A stretch of DNA of 64,000 bases. It comes from Acanthosoma haemorrhoidale. Taxonomy: Eukaryota; Arthropoda; Insecta; Hemiptera; Acanthosomatidae. Positions 1-12,054 of this stretch are shown in pieces (the stretch's first letter is position 1; each line of letters opens with the position of its first letter). The translations under genes and the position numbers were made by a program. The DNA lies in the NCBI GenBank assembly GCA_930367205.1, contig OV884015.1, positions 83,442,841 through 83,506,840 of the forward strand, written 5' to 3'. Below the pieces are notes generated by a model. The model made no database searches. It had not been told where the DNA came from and worked only from the letters and a program-made list of their open reading frames with translations.

Positions 1-1502
1 AGGAATCGCTCAGCAGACTCCCCTCCCCCCATTGATGAAAATAAGGGAGAAGATATCAGGGAAATTTACAAGAGCCGAGTTCCAATGGAGATCATTCCTA
101 TTTTTTATGAATGCAGAAACGAAAGGCGATAGCATTTTGTATTTCTGTCTGTCTGAGTACATTTTCTACAATACCCGTCGTAAAAATTATTTAACGAGTC
201 TTAAATTTAAAAAATATATTCCACAACCCTTCGATATTAGCTATATATACATCTGATTAGTTTTTTTACTTACTATATTATAAATTACATTTTAGAAATA
301 TCAAGATGAAATATATCTGTTAATATTCCTATGTATTTATGTCTGTCTTTGGCACTATTATGTGACGAAAACATTATAATATATCGGACCATAATAGCTT
401 TCTTTTAATCACCTTCACTAGGATACATATCACCTATTGTAATTTATAAATTTTCTCAAATATATTTCTCAGCATTTGTTAGGAAGTAAGGTAATAAAAC
501 ATGAAATAAGTTTATAAAGCAACATAGTAAATTAAAATGTATTTCTTATGTCAGTGTAAAAATAATGCTATAATTTTTACTTAATGAAATAAGTCTTGGT
601 TTTTCGATTTGGGAAAATAAGAAACGCGTTGTACCATGTATGTAAATTTGATGATTTTTAAGCTTTCTTCAACTTGAGGTTAAGTTTAAAAAATAATTTT
701 ATAGTTTAATGCTTAGTAACTAGGTGTAGATTACAAAAAATCTAAATTACCATCCTAAAACCATACATTAGTATTTTATATAAATGGTAGATGAAAACGA
801 TTGCCTTAAATAATTTATCCCCACAAAACTGGAATTTGCTAAGTATGAAAACTAAGAATTGATTATTTAAAACTGGCAGGAAGTTGATTGAATATATCAT
901 TACCTAAAACTACGGACTTATCGACGGACACCCAACTATAGAAATTGACACTGCTTTCTTGGGCTTTCTCTGTGTCGCTTGTCATCAGACCTAGCTTCTA
1001 TTAGAATCAAGTATTTTTGCCCAAAATATTCACAATTATTTAATAAATATTAGAAAAAAAAACTCGCCTGAAGTCTCAGGTCCACATTTGGGCCATCTCT
1101 TGACAATATATTTCCAAAATTTTAATCAAGTTTCATAACTCCATTACCACCTTCAAATTATAAATTGCTTGCATTATATAAATGCATTAAAGCACTTAAT
1201 CAGTGGTATAACCATAATTTCATATACCATATAATATGTAGCATAGCTACAGAAAATATCAGAAGCGCCCGGTGCAATTTTATTTTATTTAGTTCCTTAC
1301 AGGTTCTAAATATTGTAAAAACTAATATATAAATTTTTACAATATTTAGAACCTGTAAGGAACTAAATAAAATAATCATGTTTTTAGCTGATGTTTTAAA
1401 ATTTTAGACGGTAGAAATTCAATAAGTTTACGTTTAAAATAATGAAAATTAAAAATGATTGTCAATGGACCAGTGTAGACATCTCGTGTGTTCGGGTTGC
1501 AG
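1..1502. other. Intron sequence upstream of first visible P450 exon
   Basis: I see no convincing exon here. The P450 exon starting at 1503 begins with the last two bases of a split codon, so this stretch must be at least partly intron and the N-terminal exons lie before the window. An open frame at the extreme left (1-150) has no clear splice donor and no P450 motif. The only structured feature is the inverted repeat at 1281-1374. Confidence 0.6.
1281..1374. repeat. Perfect 41-bp inverted repeat (hairpin)
   Basis: Bases 1281-1321 are the exact reverse complement of 1334-1374, separated by 12 bases. The arms carry the core AGTTCCTTACAGGTTCTAAA and would fold into a 41-bp perfect stem. Perfect arms in AT-rich intronic DNA suggest a recent foldback insertion or a hairpin-forming duplication. 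It lies about 130 bp upstream of the splice acceptor at 1501-1502. I see no transposase and no clear target-site duplication. Confidence 0.9.
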
Positions 1503-4500
1503 GCATCGGGAGGATAGCACTAGACGTGAGGCTGGGATGCCTGGATAGAAACCTTTCGGCTGATTCCGAACCACAGAAGATAATCGACGCGGCCAAGTTT
1601 GCCTTGCGCAAGATCGCCACGCTCGAGTTGAAGGCTCCCTACTGGAGATATTTTCCGACAACCACCTGGAGAAAGTACATAGAAAACATGGACTACTTCA
1701 GATTGTGAGTGATCCGAACATCAAAACTTGTATCCATTAAACTCAAGGGTCAGTTGCCTTGCCAAGTGTTATATATTACAATTGATCAAAGGTTTTCAAA
1801 ATTTGTACGATGGCGAAAAATGCTGAAAGGTCATTAAAAAAAAGAACAGGTCAATTTTAAGTATCTACCCTCAAATTACATTTAAATTAACGCTCAAGCA
1901 CTTGAAGTACCAAAAAGTGACACAAAGATCACAATAACATTGTGGCAGCGGATAATTACAGTTAAAAAGTCTCAAAGCTAAAAAAAAAATTTAAAGTCGT
2001 AAATTTATTTATAGGTTAAAAGTATATTTTGAATTATGATTTGGGAATAAACATAAAATACAACGTATAACATCAATAAATAATAATTTTATTACCTAGT
2101 AATAAAACTATTAATGACCTTATTTTTTTAGAGTTGTTATATTTTTATAATCTTTGAAGCATGAAGTGAAACTTCCATCCAAAATATTATCCCTCTTTAT
2201 GAAATTGGGATTGAAAAAAAATTACGAACACAATTTAGAAGACAGAATTAATTACTATGATTAAAAAGTATTCTAGCTCACAGATCATAGTTTACAATAA
2301 TGCAGATATTGGTAAGACCTCTTTTAGTATCATATAAATATATGTGTCTATTTATTTGGGTTGTTGACACAAAGGATTTTTGTATCGGTACCAACCTTAT
2401 TATGCCATCGTAATATGAGTCTTCAGATGTGGCTGGTTCCGATATGTCTGCTCAGTAAGGCCCTAAGCTGGTATTTTCTTCCTGGTATTCGTTCCTGATG
2501 TATAACAAAAATATGTAGTTAGCTGGTTTAATGAGTTCATTTGGTTGGCAGACGTCCATTTTTTTGTACAGGTCTCTTTTTTTGTTTTGCATTGGATCTT
2601 CATCTCCAAGTTTGTTTAGATCATATGCTACCAAAATTCTTAAAGTACCAAAGTCAAAACTAAGGCATAGTTGTTAATTATTCAAGGTTCAGCATTCCGA
2701 ACCAAATGTGAATTTTGTATATCCTAGCCTTCGAGTGACAAAACAGGGTGCTGAAGAGTGCATAATAACATCGGTAGCTGCCATAATTAAAACCTCTATT
2801 TCATCAATGTTATTCTGGACATTTACTTGTGCACCCAAGATGCACAAAGCCCGGGACTATTTCAATGTTGTGCTTTCCTTATACCACATACCCAGCTGTA
2901 GATTTATGAGGATACATGCCACACATTTGTTTTTCTTTATATCCCCTTGTTATTATAAATTATGGAAATCGGTATAGACTACATAAATGAATTTATTCAA
3001 AATAGGTCATCATATGTCCTGTAGCTTAGCTACATTTTATACAATTTTTAATAATTTTACATTGCAATTTGTGATAGTTACAAAAGTATAATGCACATTA
3101 TACATTGATTGTCTAAACATATTTAAAACTGATGGGGCTTATTGACACATTTACTTTGTTTGCCACCATTTATGAGCAGTCCCATTATGTTTTCTAATTC
3201 CTCTATTACAACAAACACATCCTGTATCTTATTTAATGATCTTCCTATAATATCCAAGTGATCAGAACATAGAAAGTTAATATTTTGTATGAATGTTTCA
3301 CTAGGAGCTCCTGAGATGCTGAAAACAAAAGCTACTTTATAAAAAACAATAAAGAGTTAATTATAAATCAATTGCTTGAAATAATAAAATTAATATTTTC
3401 AAATCATATAAAGTGGGTATAAAATTAAAAGTTTCAATATCTTGATTAATAATATGTAATGTGTGTTGGAGTATAAATGGATTATAATTAAGTAAAGTCA
3501 TTAGGACTGTTATAAAAGAGTATTAGCAATTATTTTTTAATATAAGTTTCTTTTACGTTGATGATTTTTTGCATGAAAGTTTTACTTGATGCTCCAGAGA
3601 TGTTAAAACTAAAAGCAAACATGTGAAAAATTATGAATAAAGCTATTAATTAATTATTTGTAGCTTTTTAAAATAAATATTTATCTACTTTATTGCTTAT
3701 GGAATCAAATTAAAGGTCTAATCAATAACTAATAATAATAGAGAATCTGATTAATAGTATCCATTGAGGGTTTAGTGTACTATTATTACACAATGTCACT
3801 AAAAGTGTCTAAAAAATTGTGTTTACAACCTTACCGGTATCATTAATTGGGTAATGGATCAGACTGGACTTGAGCTTTTAATAAATAGCGACCAAATTAG
3901 TATATTAAATTTGTAATATACAAGCACTTCCGTGACTTTCTGAAAATAATATACATGGTATTTATACTAGACTGAAGTAATTTAAAATTTCTTCCACATT
4001 ACAAATTTTTTCCCATAAGCCAATCAATAACTGGCTAAAAATTATAGATAAACGTCTCTTTACTGCGTTTGTTCCATTATTTTAATAGTGGACTATCTAT
4101 CTATCTTTTTATTTATTATTTTAAAGAAATATTTATGCAGGTTTTTAGTTAGTGGCTGCAATATTTTTATTTATTTAGTATTTTTATGGGGGGGGGGGAG
4201 TTTTATGTATGGTTTTATGCATTTGATTTTAAGTTATTTATTAGTTTATAGGGTATGTACTTAATAATATAGTTTAGTAGCAACTACCATATACCTATAG
4301 GTATACCATAAGTAGGTATACCTAGATTTGCATATATTATTTTGAGAAAGTCTTTGTTTTTGTTGCATTTTAGAATAGCAGTACACCCTGCTGAAAGTGA
4401 AATAGAAATACAAACTTGTGGGAAGACAAAATTATCATTTACTTAATTAAATCCACAAGCAGAAATTAAACCAATAAATATCACTTGGGTTGTTTCTTTT

Positions 4501-7500
4501 CTGATATTTATTTGATTTAATTTATTTGGTTCATAAATTTAATTTTATATACTTGTCCCCTGTTGTAGAATATGTAAATTATGCGAAACAATATATGTAA
4601 TGTACAAATGTATGGAGCACACAGCTGAATCAATATAATAAAGTCTCTGAAGCACTTGACTGTGTGATTATATAAATATAATTAGATTATAGTAATATTT
4701 ATTGCTGGATTTTGTAATATAAATCATGTGGCAAATGTAACAAATCTACCAATCTCATGACTAAATAAACTGACAAAATATTCTATTTTAGTGTTTGCAT
4801 GAAATATATTGAGATGGCATTGGAGAACCTTAAGAAAAAAGATAATCAACAGGAGTTATCTCTCATCGAAAGGATATTGCAGACCGAAAAAGATCCTAAA
4901 ATTGCCTGCATACTGGCTTTAGATTTAATACTAGTTGGTATCGACACGGTAAGGCTTAACAATATACAAACACGTTCAATTTATTTACTCATAGATTGCA
5001 TCTTCTTCTTGGTATTTTTTTAGGAGTTATAATATATTCAAGAAACACAAGATTTATAAGAAAGATAAACTCAAAACATATAAAATACTTTATTGCCCTG
5101 TGGTAAAAACTGACAAAAAAAAATCTCTGAGATTAATTTCCATTTTCAGATATTTAGTATGAATATCGCTTTTCTGAATGTACATACGTACATTTAAAGA
5201 AGATTCTTAACCTTAACTACAAATGTTTTTATGCCTTTTGTCAAATTTGATTTAAGAAATTTAGAAAATGGTTAAATCACATTTTTTTTAACATCTAATA
5301 CATAGCAGATCACAATAACTATTTATTCACTATTATCTTTCTTAGCATTCAATCTTTTGACATTCTAGTGATTAAACTAATTAGTTAATATTACAGTTCC
5401 CTAGAAAAGAGTTTTGCCAAGGATTTAATTCATTTACCTGGATGAATATTGTAAAATATCTTAGAACAAAATATATAAATATTATTATAATTTGTCTTAT
5501 AAATTAAGATTTTTAAAAAGAGGATTGTATTTTCAAATATTTATCTACAAACCTTACATAAAGTTTTTTTTAAATCTAAGAATTTATTTAATTATTATTT
5601 AAGATTTGTTTTGTTTTATCTATGTACTTAGGAATATTACTTTATATAAAATTGGTTGATTTGCTGACTTTTCCACAGTAAGTAATTTGAACCAATTAAA
5701 AGCAGTTTAACTTGAATAGCATACTTGATGATATGGTTCTGGTTTGGAGTATACATATTGATGTGTAATATACATTGTTTTGTAACCTTTTGTTTGTAAT
5801 CACGATCAGTTCAAACTCTTGAAGATGCCATGTACAAAAAAGAAATCATTTGGAGCCAAATAAATTAATTTGTAAACGAAAAACTGCATTTGTTTTGTTT
5901 TATACATAATTGATAATCTTCTAGTTGTAGTTAGTTCCTGGTTATAAAAAAAATCCAGTATAATGAATTCTCGCAACATGTAAATTTCTAAATTGCCTCA
6001 CCCGCCAAATAAATTTATATTTAATTTTGTATAAATAACTAACACATATCATTATGTGAACTGAAAACATAATTAATCCTAAAGAAAAATATTTATTTTA
6101 TATATCATATATGTTTTATTGCTTTGTTGGTAGATATCAATGGCTATGTGCTCAGTATTGTATCAACTAGCAACAAGACCAGCAGAACAAGAAAAGCTCC
6201 ATGAAGAACTTGCTAAAATAATGCCTGATCCACAGAGTCCTCTGACTACAGAAATGTTGGACAGCATGGTCTATCTGAAGTCTTTCATAAAAGAAGTTTT
6301 GAGGTACTTAAATGATGAATTGAAAAAAAATTTTAGTTTCCTTAAAAATACTATAGATTATAAACAATGGAGAATACTCACATTTTAATTTAAATAGGAT
6401 GTATTCAACGGTGATTGGGATCGGGAGAGTTTTACAAGAAGACACAGTACTTTGTGGATATAGGATTCCAAAAGGAGTAAGTATTTTAAGTACTGATTAA
6501 CAATATTACCTGCATACTTGTTTTATACATGGTACACAATTTGATATAGTTGCAGGTAAATTGCAACTATTATCTTAATTTCTCAGTCAGGTTTATCACC
6601 ATATTCAGATTCAGGCCTTTGATTGTAAATTGTATTAAATTTGTGTTATTATGAAGATTTTCTTTACACAAAAAGAATTTTGTTAAATTAAAGGAATTTA
6701 GGCATTAAGAATCAAAACTAGCTAAATCCCAAAATTTTGATTATTTACTCAAGTTCAAAGGGTCTTCTATATAGGCTTGGCAATTTCCATTAAAACCCGT
6801 TATGTCTATTCCAAAATTGCCTGCAAAAGTCACCTTTTATTATACTATATTTCTAAAATTAAAAATTTTTATGTTTTCTTGATTTCCTGAAAAAAATTCC
6901 AATTGGGCAATTTAGGTTTTGATTTTAAAGGCCTCAATTATAATTAATTAATCAAGCTGGCCTTTTAAAGTGGTTGGAGAGCTTTCATCACTCTGGATAG
7001 TCTATTGTATAATCCTCCTCTGATTGATTCCTTTTAAACATTATTATAACATAAACCTGAACAGAAAGTGAATATAGTCTAAAATAAATAAATATGCATA
7101 TTAGGAGACATGAGATTGGAAGTTTCAAAATCTTTATTTTTAAGGCTAAAAATCTCTAGCTACTACTACTACAAAAAATCTAAAAAAATAATACTATTTA
7201 CCAAAGTATAGTTTCCCCCTTGAAGCCAAATACAGTGGAATTGCATACCGCTAACTTAAAAAAAAAATGGAGATTAATGGTTTTGATAGTGACACCCTCC
7301 CATGCACCATAAAATATTGTTATGAGATTATAATATTTAAGCTAGCATAAAAAAAAAATATATACTTTTTAAATATTTGGTTGGTATTTTGGCTGTTTTC
7401 CAGATCTTTTCTTTTAGAAATCATCTCTAATTCTACTTAAAGCTAATAGCATTATGGTAAGAATACTCTATTCAGAACAGTTTTTGAGTTTTTAAATCAG

Positions 7501-9838
7501 AAAAAGATTGGAAATAAAATGCTGTTTGGTATCATTCGATTAGTTTTGTCACCCCAATTTTCACCAAATTAATTGGTGAGCAGTGAAGATTGGTTCATTT
7601 TTTATTCCATGATATTCGTGTAGAACTATAAAGTAAAAAGTACCTTTCCTAACCAATTTAATACTTATATATATATATATATACATGCTTATCAAGTAAT
7701 ATATTTATTAATATATAATCAGATACAGCTAGTGTTTCCCTCCATTGTGATGGGTAGTATGGAGAGCTATGTAAGTCAGCCTCATCAGTTCCTGCCAGAA
7801 CGCTACATGAAAAACACCAAAGATAACCACTATGTCCATCCATTTGCGTCATTGCCATATGGTTTTGGAGCAAGGATGTGCCTGGGCAGGAGGTTTGCTG
7901 ATTTAGAGATGCAAATACTTCTAGCTAAGGTAAGGGTAGAAAATGTATACTTTCTGACCACCTAGTATTTCAAATTTATCTCTCTTCATTAAGCTCTGTT
8001 GTTGGTTGGCATGATGTAATAAATATATTTTCACTCTACCACAATGTGACATCAGCAGAAACAATCTAAATATACATAATGATAATTTATACTACATGCT
8101 TCCATTGTACCACCTTAGCCTTGAAAGAGTGGCTCTCTTCAAAACTGGGACTCACTGCCACCCTTTGAATCTATAGTGGTGATTATTGAAGAAAAGAAAA
8201 ACAATTTTTTTACTGATTATCCAAGATTATATGATAAATTTGTAAGCCAATTTATTTATAGTTGTATTACATCATGTTTCTGAATTATATGTCGAGACTT
8301 GCAGTCTTAGACATGCAGAAGGAAAAAGATAATGGCCAATTAGTCTCTAAAATAATCTTATATTTTATATTATAGTGTGGACCGACATTTCACCATCATT
8401 TGTAGCATTTTAAATTTATAAAAAAGATGTATTTATATAATTCCATAGTATGTTGCTTAAATTATTTAATTTATCATTTGTTCTTAAAAACACTGTTTCA
8501 CATACCATAGGTCCATTAAGTCAAAGTCAAAATAAAATAAGTAATTTATATTGAGCTACTGGCATTTTTTTTTTAAATTAGTGACCATCATGTGAGGGGA
8601 TATGAAATATATTTTTTTAAATATTGTGAAGGCGAAAATTCATCATTAATTATTATTGTAACCCTTAACTCCTCCTCTATCTATTCGGTTCTCATTTATT
8701 TATGTTTTTAGTTATAATATATAACTTTTAGTATTGGCTAAGGGTTACAGTTTGTTTCCCTCTAGTCTCTCCCAAGAACAGATGGGACTCAAAATTATTA
8801 GTAATATTATTCAGAAAAGATTTTTTACACAATAATAATTTATGATTTATTTTTGCTTTCACAATATTCGAGGAAAATAAAATTCAGATCCATCTTGTGA
8901 TGGTCATTAATGTTTATAATGCCAGCAGCTCAATATAAATTACTTATTTTATTTTGACTTTGAGTTGATGGACCTATGTTGTAAGGTCAGTATGTGAAAC
9001 AGTGTTTTTAAGAACAAATGATAAATCACATAATTTAAGTATTGGTAGCCAACCACTTCTATTGTTAGATTTGTAATAAATTCATTTTACATCTAAGAAT
9101 TGGAACCCAGTACCTTCATATAAAAAAGCAGTTGGACCACATAAGGGCCATCAATTTCCTTAACAATGCAAATTTGTTAGGATTTTTTTTAATAGGATAA
9201 AATATAAAAATGTTTCCTTTATAAAGAAATGTTTGTGCCTTATAAAGTGACCGATATGTAATCAATTGCAATTATGAACTTCGATAATTTTTGTATTATT
9301 TAATTTGAATTTTTATATACCCACTGCTTTTGGTTTATCTATGGTATGTCATCAGTTATTTTGTTAATGATACCCTAATGGGTTCCCTGAAATAAACCCA
9401 TAAATCGAGGAGAGAGAAGCCAGAGCTGCATATACCTGGCAAGCACAAGGAGAGCCACTACCATCCAATCAATTTTTCACCCAAGCAAAAGCATGACAAA
9501 GTATTATTAAGTCACAAAACCACAAAATTCTGAATAATAATACCTTTAAGAATACATTTTATTTATATTAATGCTTACAAGGTGTAACAAATAAATTTAT
9601 ATGATCTTGTGGGTGGTATATTACTTTGAAAATGGAACATTACAATTAATTAATATTTATTTATTAACTTTGATAGTCATTTATATATCTACAAATGAAA
9701 TCTATCCTTTGGTTTCAGCTGATCAGGACTTACAAGATTCAATACCTCCATGAACCATTGGAGTACAAGGTGACTTTTATGTATGCCCCTCATGGAAAAC
9801 TGAAATTAAAGATGACTAAATGGGAGGATGCTGTATAA
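1503..9838 (+). CDS. Cyp49a1: Mitochondrial cytochrome P450, CYP49A1-like, six 3' exons (5' part outside window)
   Basis: This is a heme-thiolate monooxygenase of the mitochondrial CYP clan, expected in the mitochondrial inner membrane and driven by adrenodoxin. The substrate of CYP49A1 is not established. Exons: 1503-1704, 4792-4948, 6134-6303, 6398-6476, 7723-7929, 9719-9838. All introns are GT-AG and the phases join to 310 codons plus TAA; the first exon opens with two bases of a split codon, probably Cys. Motifs seen: LVGIDT in the I helix (canonical Asp-Thr pair kept, following Thr replaced by Ile), EVLR in the K helix (ExxR), PERY, and the heme loop FGARMCLGRR with the axial Cys and the double Arg typical of mitochondrial P450s. 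The tail LEYKVTFMYAPHGKLKLKM resembles CYP49A1 of flies as I recall it. An ATG at 1442 is intronic. The N-terminal roughly 200 or more residues are missing from the window. Assignment to CYP49A1 rather than another mitochondrial family rests on remembered similarity. Confidence 0.9.
2455..2875 (-). pseudogene. Decayed non-LTR retrotransposon reverse transcriptase fragment
   Basis: On the minus strand between about 2870 and 2690, frames interrupted by shifts and stops read pieces typical of the thumb region of non-LTR reverse transcriptases: FVHLG, then NNIDEIEVLIMAA, then RIYK, then GSEC followed by a stop and TL. Known elements of this type read roughly F(K/V)YLG..., (D/N)I..EI..RI..A, (R/K)IYK and GSE.WTL in that order. 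A further open stretch to about 2455 is probably the continuation. It is an old dead insertion in P450 intron 1. Exact ends are not visible. Confidence 0.45.
2992..2997 (-). terminator. Polyadenylation signal AATAAA (minus strand)
   Basis: AATAAA on the minus strand lies about 125 bases past the stop of the minus-strand exon at 3123-3318, a normal spacing for a 3' UTR. In AT-rich DNA this hexamer is common by chance, so it only mildly supports that exon. Confidence 0.35.
3123..3318 (-). CDS. Coding-like last exon of an unrecognised minus-strand gene nested in P450 intron 1
   Basis: Read on the minus strand, an acceptor CTTTTGTTTTCAG ends at 3319 and is followed by an open frame of 64 codons to TAA at 3125-3123. 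The first base completes a codon begun in an upstream exon. The peptide begins ISGAPSETFIQNINFLCSDH, continues with an amphipathic, probably helical segment (LDIIGRSLNKIQDVFVV, then IEELENIMGLLI) and ends KPHQF. Composition, acceptor and a downstream AATAAA all look like a genuine terminal exon. I do not recognise the family; it looks like a small helical subunit protein. I could not find its upstream exons with confidence, so it may be an orphaned exon. A shorter, degraded copy lies at 3530-3602. Confidence 0.5.
3530..3602 (-). pseudogene. Degenerate duplicate of the minus-strand exon
   Basis: On the minus strand the peptide ISGASSKTFMQKI matches the start of the exon at 3123-3318 (ISGAPSETFIQNI), then diverges and stops after 23 codons. 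The preceding intron-like sequence (GCTTTTAGTTTTAA) matches the other copy's acceptor region, but the terminal CAG has become TAA, so this copy could not be spliced at the same place. The two copies are in the same orientation about 290 bp apart, which points to tandem exon duplication and decay. Confidence 0.5.
8456..9039. mobile_element. Foldback / MITE-like element with ~200-bp inverted arms
   Basis: The left arm (about 8456-8660) and right arm (about 8826-9039) are imperfect reverse complements over roughly 200 bp. Shared blocks include TTATCATTTGTTCTTAAAAA, ACACTGTTTCACATAC, GTCAAAGTCAAAATAAAATA and GTGACCATCA (last one with mismatches). A second inverted pair inside (GTAACCCTTA near 8657, TAAGGGTTAC near 8741) makes most of the element a giant hairpin. 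No coding capacity is visible. It sits in the P450 intron between the heme-loop exon and the last exon. Target-site duplications were not identified. Confidence 0.75.
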
Positions 9839-12050
9839 TGTTTCAAAATGTAATTGTGTTCACCAAAGGAGAAAACAACCTTTCTGTTAAAAGTCAATGA
9901 ATGACTTGTGATAAATGTGTCAGTGATAACAGAGTGATAGGATAATGTTCAAGGGCTTGATACACCAAAGTGACCAAATTCATTATGTAAGCTGATTATA
10001 TAGTAAAGGAAAAGAATTATTTCTTGAATACATAGTTCATCATCAAGAATGGTCACTTAGTGAATAAAAGCAAAACTAGTAAATTCAGTGTTCTTCATAT
10101 TTTAAATGACTAAAAGCATTAATAAGGCTGTGTCCTCCAGACACCCCTCCCCCATTCTTGAGACCCGAATTTTGAAGGAAGGGGTGCTTATCTTTGTGGT
10201 TTATTTTATCCATGGAATAAATCATGGAAAAATCCATGGACATTAATGGTCCATAAATAAGTCAAATAACTAGGGAAAAGGGAAAAAGTGAAGATCCAAG
10301 TTGAAAATGAAAGAACCTTTTAACTTAGAGTATCATTTAAGACCCCAGAACCTTGTTGTGAAGCAGTTAGTGTAATCACTTCCCTACATGAGATTCCATA
10401 TAACTTTTTCTAGTGAAGAATAATAAATTAATTTTTGATCATATCTAGAATGGAAATATTTAGAAATAATAAATTAACAGATGTACTTCACAGTGAGGCT
10501 ATTGGTATTTAGTATTTTAGAATGTTTTATTGCAAAATTTAACAAAGAACCTAAGCTTAAGATTGTTTAGATTATACTGTCTGTGAATCCCCCTCTGATG
10601 GGTTGAGTGTATTAGGTGATGGCCTTTTGTGGATAGAAGAAAGAATTTTATATCTACCATGAAGAAATACAATAGAGCTTGATTGAAACAAAAATTATAA
10701 TTTTAGGAAAATAAATGGTAAATGAACATTTTGAATAGATTACAGATTGTACTGTAAATTATTCAACATTGAGGTATATATGTAAATACATATCAAGTGG
10801 TACTGCGATATTTTTTTATTAATATATGAGAAGTATCTTGTAACACTCGCAAATAATTTAAAATAAAATTTATTCTATTATTAAACTTTATTTATTTTTT
10901 TCTTGTTATCCAATGTAGCTACATTTTTTTTTACGGAAATCGATTCTAGAAGTTAAAAAAAACTAATACCCAGACTTTCTAAAGAAAGTTTGTACAAGGT
11001 TTTTTTTTTCTTAAAAGGATATTTTTTTCTTTTAAATTAAAATGAATACAAGTGTGCAAGAGACAGTGTATTAGCCAAGTGACTGCTGTCATGGTGCCAT
11101 TATAGGCTTTGCACATGTTGCACTTGACTGGGTGCAGAAGTGAACTAGGAGAGATAAGATTGTTTTAAAAATTGTTGAATTTTGATATGATCTTCCTAGA
11201 TCTAACACTTCAAGTCTAGAGGTATTTGTGAATAATGTTTGAACTAATCAAACTATAAGTGTAAACATTGAAAGCCTGTAATTATTCCAACCGCAACATC
11301 AATATATTGTGTTTAAAGTTTGAAGTAGATGATTTATTAAACAGCTTTACTTTAGTGATGTCATTTACTTTTTTATTTTCAATAATAAAACTTATATGTG
11401 AGTTCCATCGCTTATCAATCATTTTAGTATTTAATCCCTTTCGCCCAATTTCCAGAAACAGAAATAGGCATTATATGATATCCCAATCCCCAAAAAATAA
11501 ACTTTTTATCGCCAACAAAGTAAATTGTGTAGATAATACCATCCGAGCCAATATTAATAATTTTTAATTAGTACTGTATATTTTATTTTATTTGTTTTTT
11601 AAAAGGACTTATTATAACCTAATGATTTAGCAAATACAATGAGAAGTTTTTTTTGATCAAAACACAAATTCTCTTTTTAATGCTATGAAGAAAAAGTCAA
11701 TATTTAGGTGTGATGCTTACCAGCAAATCATGGGTTTATTGCGAACTTAAATAATTTTTTTAGCATTCATTTAGAAGATTTCTGTTTTATATTTTATTTA
11801 TTTTTTTGAAACTATGGCTAGCATCAAAACTAGCTTTGGGCATAATAGTGTGGCATGGTTGATATGAAGGCTGAGGTCATCTAGTGGTTCCTCCCAAATA
11901 TAGTTGAAGGCACGTAGATATTAATTTTAGTTATTAACTTCAATTATGGGTGATTCTCAGGAAAATAAATGTTTATGTATCATCTAGATATCTTGAGAAC
12001 TGTATCCCCTGGAGTCATTAGGTTTTTTTAAAGAATTTTCTATATAATAT
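9839..12050. other. P450 3' UTR and gene-poor AT-rich DNA
   Basis: This begins with the probable 3' UTR of the P450 gene; the first good AATAAA is at 10063-10068. The remainder is AT-rich with no exon, repeat structure or protein motif that I can support. Confidence 0.5.
10063..10068 (+). terminator. Likely polyadenylation signal of the P450 gene
   Basis: AATAAA about 225 bases after the P450 stop codon, on the same strand. Spacing is typical, but the hexamer alone is weak evidence. Confidence 0.4.
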
Positions 12051-12054
12051 TCAG

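Noticed and set aside
1442..1502. ATG at 1442 in frame with the P450 exon, as a possible start codon
   Set aside because: The residues before 1503 do not resemble any P450, and an AG acceptor at 1501-1502 gives a perfect family match from that point. The protein needs about 200 or more residues upstream.
8657..8751. TAACCC/GGGTTA pair as telomere-like repeat
   Set aside because: Only single units; they are the inner arms of the foldback element, and insect telomeres usually use TTAGG.
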